From NCBI RefSeq assembly GCF_029871245.1, contig NZ_SSON01000039.1:57648-121647 (forward strand): a stretch of DNA of 64,000 nucleotides, read 5' to 3'. Shown in pieces: positions 7,921 to 16,356 of this stretch; positions within the stretch are counted from its first letter, which is position 1; each line of letters opens with the position of its first letter. Made by a program: the position numbers and the translations under genes. The notes under the pieces were generated by a model. The model ran no database searches. It had not been told where the DNA came from and worked only from the letters and a program-made list of their open reading frames with translations. This DNA is from Pseudomonas sp. BN102 (GTDB taxonomy: Bacteria > Pseudomonadota > Gammaproteobacteria > Pseudomonadales > Pseudomonadaceae).

Positions 7921-8333
7921 GGCCGCTCAGCCTCGTGTCGGATGCAGGCCAGGGCACAGGTGGCGCTGGCGCTGCGGCGTTTGTCGATGAGCAGGATGGC
8001 ATGGCCGCCGATCAGAATCTCGGCCTGGGCCAGGGCGGCGGCTTCGGCCACGCCCGGGCTGCCGCTTGCCTCGCGCACCCGTTCGGACGGCTGGCTCAGG
8101 CGGCCTTCGTGGGCCGCCAGGATATCCACAGGCAGGCCGTGGAGCGGAATCGCCAGTCGCTCGGCCAGGGCCATCAACCCCGGCTCCGCAGCCCTGGCCT
8201 CGGAGCTCGCCAGGGCGACCAGTGCGTCGAGGGGAGCGCCAGCCTCGGCAAGGCACTGCAGCAGCAGGCCTTGCAACTCGTCCGCAGGGCAACCGCGCCG
8301 GCAACCCAGCCCGGCCACCAATTTCAAGTTCAA
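7917..8333 (-). CDS. cobE: CobE / CbiG C-terminal-type protein
   Basis: The predicted 138-residue protein contains LVAGLGCRRGCPADEL near the start, the hallmark of the CbiG C-terminal/CobE domain, followed by an ACIRHEAERP end. CobE is needed for aerobic cobalamin synthesis but its exact reaction is unclear; the fold is that of the C-terminal domain of CbiG. I place the start at TTG 8333, whose TTGA overlaps the cbtA stop. No ATG or GTG gives the full conserved N-terminus without running deep into cbtA. A CbiG-like part is also fused to CobJ further along, so CbiG functions are split here between two genes. Confidence 0.82.
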   Translation of the reverse strand: MNLKLVAGLGCRRGCPADELQGLLLQCLAEAGAPLDALVALASSEARAAEPGLMALAERLAIPLHGLPVDILAAHEGRLSQPSERVREASGSPGVAEAAALAQAEILIGGHAILLIDKRRSASATCALACIRHEAERP

Positions 8334-9040
8334 GCCGCAGTGTGGCGCTGGTACAGCCAGGCCGCGGCCCAGCCCAGGGCGGCCCAGAACAGCGCGTTGG
8401 TGATCAGCGAGGCGGCGATGAACTCGTGCTCCAGGGCTTCCGGCGCCAGACTGGAATGCACCTCGGGCTGCGGCGCGCCGACCAGGTGGGGGATCACCAG
8501 CAGCGCCAGGCCAACGATGCGCAGGGCCCAGTGGCGAGCGAAGGCGATCAGTGCCAGACCGGTAGCGGTGGCGGCGGCGGTGCCGATCCACCAGGCCTGG
8601 CGTTGGGCCAGGTCGGCGGCAGCGGTGCCCGGAAGCTCCGGCGGCAAGCCGAGGGACGGAGCCAGGGCAAAGGTCGCGAAGCCGCCCAAGCCCCAGAGCA
8701 GCCCCTGCCAGGCGCGGGTCGGGCCGCGCAGGCTGAACAGTCCGGCGAGGATCAGGGCGAAGCCCACGGCCACCACCAGGTTGCTGCCGCCAGTGGACAG
8801 GGTGCGCTGCCAGCCATCTTCCGGGGCCCAGGCCTCGTCGCTGTGTTCATGGGTATGGGCCACGGCGGCGGCGCCGTGCTGATGGTCGTCGACATGTTCC
8901 ACCGACGCGGCCGGCTCGGCGTTTTCATAGGTCTCCGCCTGGAGGATCAGCGGGGTGACCCACAGGCTCTGCAGCAGGGTCAGCACCAGGGCGGCGATCA
9001 GGCCGGAAAAACCGGCGGTCTGGGCAATGCGCTTGATCAT
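8330..9040 (-). CDS. cbtA: CbtA family cobalt transporter subunit
   Basis: The 236-residue membrane protein has five or six predicted helices: residues 10-32, then after a His-rich extracytoplasmic loop (VEHVDDHQHGAAAVAHTHEHSDE) 88-106, 115-130, 150-168, 173-187 and 213-230. This is the CbtA pattern, in which CbtA and the short CbtB form a B12-regulated cobalt uptake system found in many proteobacteria. The His-rich loop probably collects the metal. It is ten bases downstream of cbtB and overlaps cobE by four bases. Confidence 0.9.
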   Translation of the reverse strand: MIKRIAQTAGFSGLIAALVLTLLQSLWVTPLILQAETYENAEPAASVEHVDDHQHGAAAVAHTHEHSDEAWAPEDGWQRTLSTGGSNLVVAVGFALILAGLFSLRGPTRAWQGLLWGLGGFATFALAPSLGLPPELPGTAAADLAQRQAWWIGTAAATATGLALIAFARHWALRIVGLALLVIPHLVGAPQPEVHSSLAPEALEHEFIAASLITNALFWAALGWAAAWLYQRHTAA

Positions 9041-9050
9041 CTGAGCTCAC

Positions 9051-9236
9051 TCAGTGGCAGGGGAAGGCGGCGCTGTGACGGGTGTCGTGGGCGGCGTTGT
9101 GCACGGCCTCGATATGCGAGAAGCCGGCGAAGTACACCAGGGACAGGCCGATCAGGCCGGCGCCGATGGCCAGCACCAGGCGTTGGGCCAGGGTCGAGGA
9201 GGAAGCGGCGGAATGGGACAGGGTGCGGCTGGACAT
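9051..9236 (-). CDS. cbtB: CbtB family cobalt transporter subunit
   Basis: The 61-residue protein has one transmembrane helix (about 17-38) and a C-terminal HNAAHDTRHSAAFPCH tail with four His and one Cys. This is the conserved metal-binding tail of CbtB. It is the first gene after the minus-strand cobalamin riboswitch, so cobalt uptake is repressed when B12 is plentiful. The short length is normal for the family. Confidence 0.92.
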   Translation of the reverse strand: MSSRTLSHSAASSSTLAQRLVLAIGAGLIGLSLVYFAGFSHIEAVHNAAHDTRHSAAFPCH

Positions 9237-9353
9237 GGAGGTTCCCTCTGCGTTGCAAGTGATACCAGCAGGGGAACGCGCATGAGGGAAGCGGGCGCAC
9301 AGGCACCCCGATTTCCGGCTTGCGCCCGCCCACCGCGGGTTGCCAAAACGTGA

Positions 9354-9550
9354 TCAGGCCGGTCTCCGGGCTTGCGACGCCTGCCGATGGCAGGATGGGC
9401 TTGCCTTCCCATGCCCGAAAGCACAGTGGCCTACTAATCCCTACGTTCGCTTACCGTTGCGGGGGCAGCGTCGGACTAATCCCTGGGGGATGCACCGACT
9501 TCCCGTTTCACCCCGCGCACGACGACGCGGGGCACCTGAAAAAACCGTGC
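9354..9550 (-). promoter_or_regulatory. cobalamin riboswitch controlling cbtB-cbtA-cobE-cobM
   Basis: Read on the minus strand the region has the ordered conserved blocks of the AdoCbl riboswitch: GGGAAGTCGGTGCATCC, then CTGCCCCCGCAACGGTAAGC, then the B12 box GCCACTG (plus-strand coordinates 9424-9430), and AGCCCGGAGACCGGCC at the 3' end (about 9357-9372). The 118 bases from there to cbtB are room for an expression platform. Boundaries are approximate. Confidence 0.95.
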
Positions 9551-9624
9551 TAGGACATCACGAGTCCGACCAAGCGTCAACTGCCGCGATTGACCGTCGT
9601 TGGCGCCCTGCGTAGCCTTCGCCC

Positions 9625-9795
9625 CTTCGAGGTTCTCCGGGCGCGTCCCGGAGCTAAGAGGGAACGTGGTCAAGGCCACGGCTGCCCCCGCAACTGTGAA
9701 CGCCCCCTGGGCCCTTCATACGCCACTGCGCAAGCGGGAAGGCGAAGGTGCCGCGCCAGGCGCAGGGTCGTGAGCCAGGAGACCTGCCTCGACGA
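9625..9795 (+). promoter_or_regulatory. cobalamin riboswitch controlling cobW-cobN
   Basis: On the plus strand the blocks are CTAAGAGGGAACGTGG, GGCTGCCCCCGCAACTGTGAA, the B12 box CGCCACTGCGC (9721-9731) and GTGAGCCAGGAGACCTGCC (about 9770-9788). The order and spacing match the AdoCbl class. The aptamer is back to back with the minus-strand riboswitch, with only about 75 bases between them. About 115 bases separate its 3' end from the cobW start. Confidence 0.95.
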
Positions 9796-9909
9796 GCTTT
9801 CAGACAACCGGGCGGGGTGATCCGGTGGCGAAACCAGGCACGGGCTTCTCCGCGCCTTCGTCCTGCACGCCCGCCGATCCGACCGATCCCCAGCAAAGGG
9901 CCGCCGTGC

Positions 9910-10962
9910 ATGAAAACCCTGGCAAAACTCCCCGTCACCATAGTCACCGGCTTCCTCGGTGCCGGTAAGACCACCCTGCTCCGTCACATGCTGGACAATG
10001 CCGAAGGCCGCCGCATCGCGGTGATCGTCAACGAGTTCGGCGAGCTGGGCATCGACGGCGAGATCCTCAAGCAATGCTCCATCGGCTGCAGCGAGGAAGA
10101 GGCCGTGGGCCGCGTGTTCGAACTGGCCAACGGCTGCCTCTGCTGCACGGTGCAGGAGGAGTTCTTCCCGGTCATGCGCGAGCTGGTGGCGCGCCGCGGC
10201 GACCTCGACCAGATCCTCATCGAAACCTCCGGCCTGGCCCTGCCCAAGCCCCTGGTGCAGGCCTTCCAGTGGCCGGAAATCCGCAATGCCTGCACCGTGG
10301 ACGCGGTGATCACGGTGGTGGACAGCCCGGCCGTGGCCGCCGGCACCTTCGCCGCCCACCCCGAGCAGGTGGACGAGCAGCGCAAGCAAGACCCGAACCT
10401 CGACCACGAGTCGCCGCTGCACGAACTGTTCGAGGACCAGTTGGCCAGCGCCGACCTGGTGATCCTCAACAAGGCCGACCTGCTCGACGCCGCAGCACTG
10501 GCGGCGGTGCGCGCCGAAGTCGCCGAAGAGCTGCCGCCGGCGGTGAAGATCGTCGAAGCCAGTGCCGGCAAGCTCCCGCTCGAAGTGCTGCTGGGCCTGA
10601 ACGCCGAGGCCGAGCTGCACATCGACAACCGCCCCACCCACCACGACCACGAGGGCCATGAGGACCACGACCACGACGAGTTCGACTCCTTCCATGTCGA
10701 CCTGCCGGAAGTGGAAGAACGCGCCCTTCTTGAAGCCCTGGCGCACCTGGTGGAGCGCCACGCCATCCTGCGCATCAAGGGCTTCGCCGCCATCCCCGGC
10801 AAGCCCATGCGCCTGCTGATCCAGGGCGTCGGCAAGCGCTTCGACAAGCACTTCGACCGCAAGTGGCTGAGCGACGAAACCCGCAACACCCGCCTGGTGG
10901 TGATCGGCCAGGAGCTGGACCAGGCGGCCATCGCCAATGAGCTGAAGACCGCGCTGGCGTGA
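9910..10962 (+). CDS. cobW: CobW metallochaperone GTPase
   Basis: The 350-residue G3E-family GTPase has Walker A GFLGAGKTT (14-22), the CxCC metal site as GCLCC (75-79), the guanine motif NKAD (187-190) and a His-rich linker (about 244-256) before the CobW C-terminal domain. CobW is thought to deliver cobalt to the CobN chelatase complex. It starts at ATG 9910 behind a cobalamin riboswitch; the in-frame extension upstream lies inside the riboswitch. It precedes cobN on the same strand, which supports the cobalt role over the zinc role of other COG0523 proteins. Confidence 0.94.
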   Translation: MKTLAKLPVTIVTGFLGAGKTTLLRHMLDNAEGRRIAVIVNEFGELGIDGEILKQCSIGCSEEEAVGRVFELANGCLCCTVQEEFFPVMRELVARRGDLDQILIETSGLALPKPLVQAFQWPEIRNACTVDAVITVVDSPAVAAGTFAAHPEQVDEQRKQDPNLDHESPLHELFEDQLASADLVILNKADLLDAAALAAVRAEVAEELPPAVKIVEASAGKLPLEVLLGLNAEAELHIDNRPTHHDHEGHEDHDHDEFDSFHVDLPEVEERALLEALAHLVERHAILRIKGFAAIPGKPMRLLIQGVGKRFDKHFDRKWLSDETRNTRLVVIGQELDQAAIANELKTALA

Positions 10963-10971
10963 GATCCACTG

Positions 10972-11099
10972 CCCTCTCCCCCAGCCCCTCTCCCGCAAGC
11001 GTGAGAGGGGAGCTTGTACGGCGCTCCGCCGACACTCCTCTGCACCGGCGCACTCCGAACCGGCTCCCTCTCCCTTCAGGGAGAGGGCTGGGGAGAGGG
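10972..11099. repeat. long imperfect palindrome between cobW and cobN
   Basis: CCCTCTCCC-rich arms at 10972-10994 and 11079-11099 are near reverse complements of each other. An inner hairpin, CCCCTCTCCCGC and GTGAGAGGGG, lies in the left part. The same family is found at 18264-18303 and 20968-21078. Transcription must cross it to reach cobN, so it may affect the ratio of the two products; that is inference. Confidence 0.75.
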
Positions 11100-11126
11100 T
11101 GCTGCCCAAAGTGAGATAGGCCAGCC

Positions 11127-14100
11127 ATGCACCTCCTGCGCACCCAACCCGGCGGTTTCGTCCCCGACGACGGCATCGCCCACCTGGCCCAGACGCCCGC
11201 CGAGCTGGTGATCCTGTGCAGCGGCGACTCCCACCTGGCGCTGCTTGCCGAGGCTGCACGCGAGCTGCCGGCGGACTACCCGAGCCTGCGCCTGGCCAAC
11301 CCCATGCAGCTGCAGAATCACGCCTCGGTAGACCTCTATGTCGACGAGGTGCTGCAGCATGCCAAGGTCATCCTTATTTCGGTACACGGTGGCGTCGGCT
11401 ACTGGCGCTACGGCATCGAGCAGCTGGTGGCCCTGGCCGAGCGCGGCGCCAGGCTGATCCTCGTGCCCGGCGACGATCGCCCCGACCCCGAGCTAGCCAG
11501 CCTCTGCAACGTGCCGGCCGCGGATGCCGACCGCCTCTGGCAGTACCTGCGCCAGGGCGGCCTGGACAATGCCCGGCAACTGTTCAATTACCTGGCCAGT
11601 CTGTGGCTCGCGCGCGACTATCCCTGGAGCGAGCCGCAGGCCCTGCCCCGCGTCGCCCTCTACCACCCAAGCCAGCGCCAGGCACGGCTGGACGACTGGC
11701 AAGCGGACTGGCAGGCGGGACGGCCGGTGGCCGCCCTGCTCTTCTACCGCACCCACCTGCAGGCGGCGAACACTGCCTTCATCGACGCCTTCTGCGAGCG
11801 CCTGGCCGCCCAGGGCCTGAATCCCCTGCCCATCGCCGTCGCCAGTCTCAAGGAAGCCGAGTGCCTGGCGGCGGTGGAAAACTGGCTGGACCAGGCCGGC
11901 GCCGGACTGATCATCAACACCACGGGTTTCGCCCAGTCCAATCCGGACGCCCCCAGCCTGCGCCCCTTCCGCCGCGATATCCCGGTGCTGCAGGCCATCT
12001 GCTCGCTGGATAACGAACCGCTCTGGCGCGACAACCCCCAGGGCCTGGGCCCGCGCGACCTGGCCATGCACATCGCCCTGCCGGAGCTGGACGGCCGCAT
12101 CATTACCCGCGCCATCAGTTTCAAGGGCATGGCCTGGCGCAGCGAGCGCAGCCAGAGCGACGTGGTCTGCTACCTGCCGCATATCGAGCGCATGGACTTC
12201 GTCGCCGCGCTGGCGCGGCGCTGGTGCGAGCTGGCGCGCAAGGCCAACGCCGACAAGCGCATCGCCCTGGTGCTGGCCAACTACCCCACCCGCGACGGCC
12301 GCATCGGCAACGGCGTGGGCCTGGACACCCCGGCTGCCGCACTGAACATCCTCCGCGCCCTGGAGGCGGAGGGCTACCCGGTCGCCGGTCTGCCGGACAG
12401 CGGTACGGCACTTGTCCACAGCCTGCTGGGCGGCGTCAGCAACGACCTCGATAACCTTGACCTGCGCCCCTGCGCCCAGAGCCTGGCGCTGGATGACTAC
12501 CTGGCCTGTTTTGCCCGCCTGCCCGAGGCCAACCAGCAGGCGGTACGCGAACGCTGGGGCGAGCCGCAGCAGGACCCGATGTTCCGCGCCGGCCGCATGA
12601 TGGTCGCCGGCCTGCGCTTCGGCCTCGCCTTCGTCGGGATCCAGCCGGCGCGCGGCTACCAGCTGGACCCGGCGGCCATCTACCACGACGCCGCGCTGGT
12701 GCCGCCCCATGGCTACCTCGCTTTCTATTTCTGGCTACGCGAGGTATTCGCCACCGATGCGCTGATCCATGTGGGCAAGCACGGCAACCTGGAGTGGCTG
12801 CCGGGCAAGGGTGTCGGCCTGTCCGCCGAATGCTGGCCGGACGCCGTGCTCGGCCCGCTGCCGAACATCTACCCCTTCATCGTCAACGACCCCGGCGAAG
12901 GCGCCCAGGCCAAGCGCCGCGCCCAGGCGGTGATCATCGACCACCTGATGCCACCGCTGACCCGCGCCGAGAACTACGGCCCGCTGCGCGACCTCGAACG
13001 CCTGGCCGACGAGTACTACGACGCCTCCCTGCTGGACCCGCGCCGCGCCGTGCAGCTGCGTGGGGAGATCCTCGAGTTGGTGAAGGCCACCGCCCTGGAC
13101 CGCGAGCTGAACCTCAGCCTCAGCGACGACCCGGAAAGCTGGCTGCCGCAGCTGGATGCCTACCTCTGCGACCTCAAGGAATCGCAGATCCGCGACGGCC
13201 TCCATGTGTTCGGCGAATCCCCCGCCGGGCGCCTGCGCGACGATACCCTGCTGTCCCTGGTGCGCATTCCGCGGGGTGACGGCAAGGGTGCCAATGCCAG
13301 CTTGCTGCGCGCTCTGGAGACAGACCTGGCGCTCGGCCGCGATCCGCTGGATTGCAACTGGGCCGAGGACTGGCAGGGCCCGCGTCCGGCCGTGCTGGCG
13401 GCCGTCAGCGATGACCCCTGGCGCAGCAACGGCGATACCCGCGAGCGCCTGGAGTTGCTGGCCCTGGGCCTGATCGAAACCACCGATTTCGGCTCCATCG
13501 GACCGGCCAGCGATGCGGTTATCCACAACCTGCGCGCCGTGATAGCCCCCACCCTGGACGCCTGTGGCGCGGCTGAGATCGGCGGCGTAGTGGCCGCCCT
13601 GGAAGGCCGCTTCGTCCCACCCGGACCCAGCGGCGCGCCCAGCCGCGGACGCCTCGACGTGCTGCCGACCGGGCGCAACTTCTTCACCGTCGACGTGCGC
13701 AATCTGCCTACACCCACAGCCTGGCGCCTGGGCTTCCAGTCCGCCAGCCTGCTGCTGGATCGCCACCTGCAGGACCACGGCGACCACCTGCGCCAGCTCG
13801 GCCTGTCCGTCTGGGGCACCGCCACCATGCGCACCGGCGGTGACGATATCGCCCAGGCCCTGGCCCTGATGGGCGTGCGCCCTGTCTGGCAGGCCGGCAG
13901 CCAGCGGGTGGAAGACTTCGAGATATTGCCGCTGTCATTGCTCGACCGCCCGCGAGTGGACGTGACCCTGCGAGTCTCCGGCTTCTTCCGCGACGCCTTC
14001 GCCAACCTCATCCGCCTGTTCGACGCCGCCGTGCAGGCCGTGGCCGAACTGGACGAGCCCGAAGACATGAACCCCCTGGCCGCACGCGTGAAACAGGAAA

Positions 14101-14861
14101 GCTCACGCCTCGCCGCCGCGGGCCTGGCCGCCGAGGAAGCCCGGCTGCAGGCCGGCTGGCGCATCTTCGGCGCCCAGCCTGGTGCCTACGGCGCCGGCGT
14201 GCAGGGCGCCATCGAGGAGCGCCAGTGGCAGGACCGCGCCGAACTGGCCGAGGTCTACCTCAACTGGGGCGGCTACGCCTACGGCGCCCAGGACGCCGGC
14301 ACCCCGGCGCGGGAACGCTTCGTCCAGCGCCTGGAACGGCTGCAGGCCGTGCTGCACAACCAGGACAACCGCGAGCACGACATACTCGACTCCAACGACT
14401 ACTACCAGTTCCAGGGCGGCATGCTTGCCGCCGTCGAGACCCTGCGCGGGGAAAAGGTCGCCAGCTACCACGGCGACCACAGCCAGCCGGACCTGCCGCG
14501 CATCCGCAGCCTCAAGGAAGAGCTTGGCAGGGTGGTGCGCGCCCGCGCCGCCAACCCCAAGTGGATCGCCGGCATGAAGCGCCACGGCTACAAGGGCGCC
14601 TTCGAACTGGCGGCGACCGTGGACTATCTGTTCGCCTTCGACGCCACCAGCGAACTGGTGGACGACCACCAGTACCAGTTGCTGGCCGATGCCTACCTAC
14701 TGGACGAAGACACCCGTGAATTCATCCAGCAGCACAACCCCGAAGCCCTGCGCGATATCGCCGAGCGCCTGGTGGAGGCGCAGCAGCGAGGGCTGTGGGA
14801 GAACCCAGGGGCATACCGCGAGGCGATCGAGAATCTATTGCTGGATATCGAGGAGCAGTGA
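11127..14861 (+). CDS. cobN: cobaltochelatase large subunit CobN
   Basis: The 1244-residue protein is a full-length CobN/magnesium chelatase H-type subunit. A diagnostic stretch is HVGKHGNLEWLPGKGVGLS near residue 549, and the C-terminal half contains the typical NDYYQFQGGMLAAVE segment. It binds hydrogenobyrinate a,c-diamide and inserts Co2+ with ATP hydrolysed by an AAA+ partner. It follows cobW under the same riboswitch. No CobS/CobT-type genes are in the window; instead a ChlI-like ATPase and a VWA protein lie 1.7 kb downstream on the same strand and probably provide the energy module. Confidence 0.96.
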   Translation: MHLLRTQPGGFVPDDGIAHLAQTPAELVILCSGDSHLALLAEAARELPADYPSLRLANPMQLQNHASVDLYVDEVLQHAKVILISVHGGVGYWRYGIEQLVALAERGARLILVPGDDRPDPELASLCNVPAADADRLWQYLRQGGLDNARQLFNYLASLWLARDYPWSEPQALPRVALYHPSQRQARLDDWQADWQAGRPVAALLFYRTHLQAANTAFIDAFCERLAAQGLNPLPIAVASLKEAECLAAVENWLDQAGAGLIINTTGFAQSNPDAPSLRPFRRDIPVLQAICSLDNEPLWRDNPQGLGPRDLAMHIALPELDGRIITRAISFKGMAWRSERSQSDVVCYLPHIERMDFVAALARRWCELARKANADKRIALVLANYPTRDGRIGNGVGLDTPAAALNILRALEAEGYPVAGLPDSGTALVHSLLGGVSNDLDNLDLRPCAQSLALDDYLACFARLPEANQQAVRERWGEPQQDPMFRAGRMMVAGLRFGLAFVGIQPARGYQLDPAAIYHDAALVPPHGYLAFYFWLREVFATDALIHVGKHGNLEWLPGKGVGLSAECWPDAVLGPLPNIYPFIVNDPGEGAQAKRRAQAVIIDHLMPPLTRAENYGPLRDLERLADEYYDASLLDPRRAVQLRGEILELVKATALDRELNLSLSDDPESWLPQLDAYLCDLKESQIRDGLHVFGESPAGRLRDDTLLSLVRIPRGDGKGANASLLRALETDLALGRDPLDCNWAEDWQGPRPAVLAAVSDDPWRSNGDTRERLELLALGLIETTDFGSIGPASDAVIHNLRAVIAPTLDACGAAEIGGVVAALEGRFVPPGPSGAPSRGRLDVLPTGRNFFTVDVRNLPTPTAWRLGFQSASLLLDRHLQDHGDHLRQLGLSVWGTATMRTGGDDIAQALALMGVRPVWQAGSQRVEDFEILPLSLLDRPRVDVTLRVSGFFRDAFANLIRLFDAAVQAVAELDEPEDMNPLAARVKQESSRLAAAGLAAEEARLQAGWRIFGAQPGAYGAGVQGAIEERQWQDRAELAEVYLNWGGYAYGAQDAGTPARERFVQRLERLQAVLHNQDNREHDILDSNDYYQFQGGMLAAVETLRGEKVASYHGDHSQPDLPRIRSLKEELGRVVRARAANPKWIAGMKRHGYKGAFELAATVDYLFAFDATSELVDDHQYQLLADAYLLDEDTREFIQQHNPEALRDIAERLVEAQQRGLWENPGAYREAIENLLLDIEEQ

Positions 14862-14874
14862 ATTGCCTTTGCTC

Positions 14875-14971
14875 TTGTAGGGGGAATTCATTCGCCAGGG
14901 GCAACGACGTTGCCCTCTCGCTCCCTCAGGGCGGACCTGCGGTCCGCTTGGCGATTGAAATCGCCCCTGCA
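14875..14971. repeat. REP doublet downstream of cobN
   Basis: A unit of the GGCGAATGAATTCGCC family (14875-14897, one base changed) and a variant unit with core GGCGATTGAAATCGCC (14949-14971) face each other across about 50 bases. They lie between the converging cobN and DAHP synthase genes, where they could act as a transcript end. Confidence 0.8.
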
Positions 14972-14985
14972 CGACCGTACGAAAC

Positions 14986-16077
14986 TCACCCGCGCAACCG
15001 CGCGGCTGCCTTCCGCAAAATCGCCTCGGTGCCTGCCCACCCCAGGCAACCATCGGTGATGGACACGCCATAGCGCAGGTCGCAGGACAGCGACTGGGCG
15101 CCATCGAACAGGTGGCTCTCGATCATCACGCCGCGCAGGGCGTCCTGGCCGGCCAGGCGCTGGGCGATCACGTCTTCCAGCACCGCCGGCTGGCGCAGCG
15201 GGTCCTTGCCGCTGTTGGCATGACTGCAATCGACCAGGATGCGCGGCGCGATACCGAGCTTCTCCAGGCCTGCCCGGGCTGCCTGCACACTGGCCGCGTC
15301 GTGGTTTGGGCCCTGGTGACCGCCGCGCAGCACCAGGTGGGTGTCCGCGTTGCCCGCGGTCTGCACCAGCGCCGGGCGGCCCTGGGCATCGATGCCGAAG
15401 TGCTGGTGCGGATGGGCCGCCGAGCGCATGGCGTCGGTGGCGATACCGAGGCTGCCGTCGGTGCCATTCTTGAAGCCCACCGGCAGGTCCAGGCCGCTCA
15501 CCAGCTCGCGATGGATCTGCGACTCGCTGGTGCGCGCGCCGATGGCGGCCCAGCTCAGCAGGTCGTCCAGGTAGCCGGCGACCAGCGGCTGCAGCAGCTC
15601 GGTGGCGATCGGCAGGCCCAGCTCGGCCATGTCCAGCATCAACCGGCGGCTCAGGGCCAGGCCCTCGGCCATGTCGCCGCTGCCATCCAGATGCGGGTCG
15701 TAGACCAGGCCCTTCCAGCCCACCGTGGTGCGCGGCTTCTCTACGTAGGCGCGCATCACCAACAACAGCTGGTCGCTGACTTCCGGTGCCAGGGCTGAGA
15801 GGCGCCGGGCGTAGTCGAGGGCGGAATCAGGGTCGTGGATGGAACAGGGGCCGACCACCACCAGCAGGCGCGAATCCTCGCCATCCAGCACGGCGCGCAC
15901 GGCCTCGCGCTGGGCGCGGATCTGGCGGGCGAGCTCATGGGACAGCGGCAGGCGCTGGCGCAGTTCGGCGGGGCTGGGTAACGGCTGGGTGGTGCGGGAA
16001 GACGGGATGGCCGCGTCCAGGGCAACGACGTGCAGGGACTGGGCAGCGGTAGGCAGAACGGAAACGGAAGAATTCAT
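14986..16077 (-). CDS. DAHP synthase, class I AroG/AroF/AroH type
   Basis: The 363-residue enzyme (3-deoxy-7-phosphoheptulonate synthase) condenses phosphoenolpyruvate and erythrose 4-phosphate, the first step of the shikimate pathway. It carries VVGPCSIHDPDSALDYA with the metal-site Cys, RAYVEKPRTTVGWKG, GARTSESQIHRELVSGLDLPVGFKNGTDG, ILVDCSHANS and VMIESHL, all diagnostic of class I-alpha enzymes. The ATG at 16077 has GAGG nine bases upstream; the ATG at 16086 has none in place. Upstream are a 33-residue aromatic-rich ORF, a strong hairpin with a T-run and a 39-residue leader peptide with SYFYGYWF, suggesting control by aromatic amino acid supply. It sits inside the cobalamin cluster, as its P. 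aeruginosa counterpart also appears to do. I leave the symbol open because several paralogues exist. Confidence 0.93.
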   Translation of the reverse strand: MNSSVSVLPTAAQSLHVVALDAAIPSSRTTQPLPSPAELRQRLPLSHELARQIRAQREAVRAVLDGEDSRLLVVVGPCSIHDPDSALDYARRLSALAPEVSDQLLLVMRAYVEKPRTTVGWKGLVYDPHLDGSGDMAEGLALSRRLMLDMAELGLPIATELLQPLVAGYLDDLLSWAAIGARTSESQIHRELVSGLDLPVGFKNGTDGSLGIATDAMRSAAHPHQHFGIDAQGRPALVQTAGNADTHLVLRGGHQGPNHDAASVQAARAGLEKLGIAPRILVDCSHANSGKDPLRQPAVLEDVIAQRLAGQDALRGVMIESHLFDGAQSLSCDLRYGVSITDGCLGWAGTEAILRKAAARLRG

Positions 16078-16121
16078 GACTGGCATCCTCGGCCGGCGCG
16101 GCTCGGTCCGCGCGCGGCGCT

Positions 16122-16223
16122 CTATCTGGGTGTTCGAAGCAAGGGAATCAGGGCGTTGGCAAAGCGGCTAAATCGCCAGTCGGAGTTGCGGTAATAAGTC
16201 TGATAGGGGCGGTAGCTGATCAT
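16122..16223 (-). CDS. aromatic-rich small ORF (33 aa) before DAHP synthase
   Basis: The ORF starts ATG ATC AGC TAC at 16223 behind GAGGATCGCACC, a usable ribosome site, and ends 44 bases before the DAHP synthase ATG. The peptide MISYRPYQTYYRNSDWRF continues to residue 33 and has four Tyr, one Trp and two Phe, far more aromatics than expected. It lies after the attenuator-like hairpin, so it would be translated only from read-through transcripts. It may be a second regulatory leader or a small functional protein; I do not recognise a family. Confidence 0.45.
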   Translation of the reverse strand: MISYRPYQTYYRNSDWRFSRFANALIPLLRTPR

Positions 16224-16263
16224 GGTGCGATCCTCGATGTACGTACGGTTGGCCTTGTGGGCC

Positions 16264-16308
16264 GTAGAAAAAACAAAACCCCCGGTCGGGTTGCCGACCG
16301 GGGGTTTC
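16264..16308 (-). terminator. attenuator-like terminator between leader peptide and DAHP synthase
   Basis: Minus-strand AACCCCCGGTCGG, a short loop, then CCGACCGGGGGTT followed by TTGTTTTTTC forms a very stable intrinsic terminator. It sits about 47 bases after the stop of the aromatic leader peptide and 186 bases before the DAHP synthase start, so it would end transcription before the gene unless prevented. A hairpin GCCTGAT/ATCAGGC overlaps the leader stop codon and could act as pause or competing structure. Confidence 0.75.
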
Positions 16309-16356
16309 GTGGAGCTTTGGCGGCGACCCTGCTGGAGTGGGCCGCCTGATGGGGTA

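Noticed and set aside
9670..11259. 529-codon minus-strand frame over cobW
   Set aside because: Antisense to cobW; the real gene has all G3E motifs.
16276..16307. hairpin as terminator of the ATPase gene on the plus strand
   Set aside because: It is upstream of that gene and its long T-run is on the minus strand, in line with the DAHP synthase leader.
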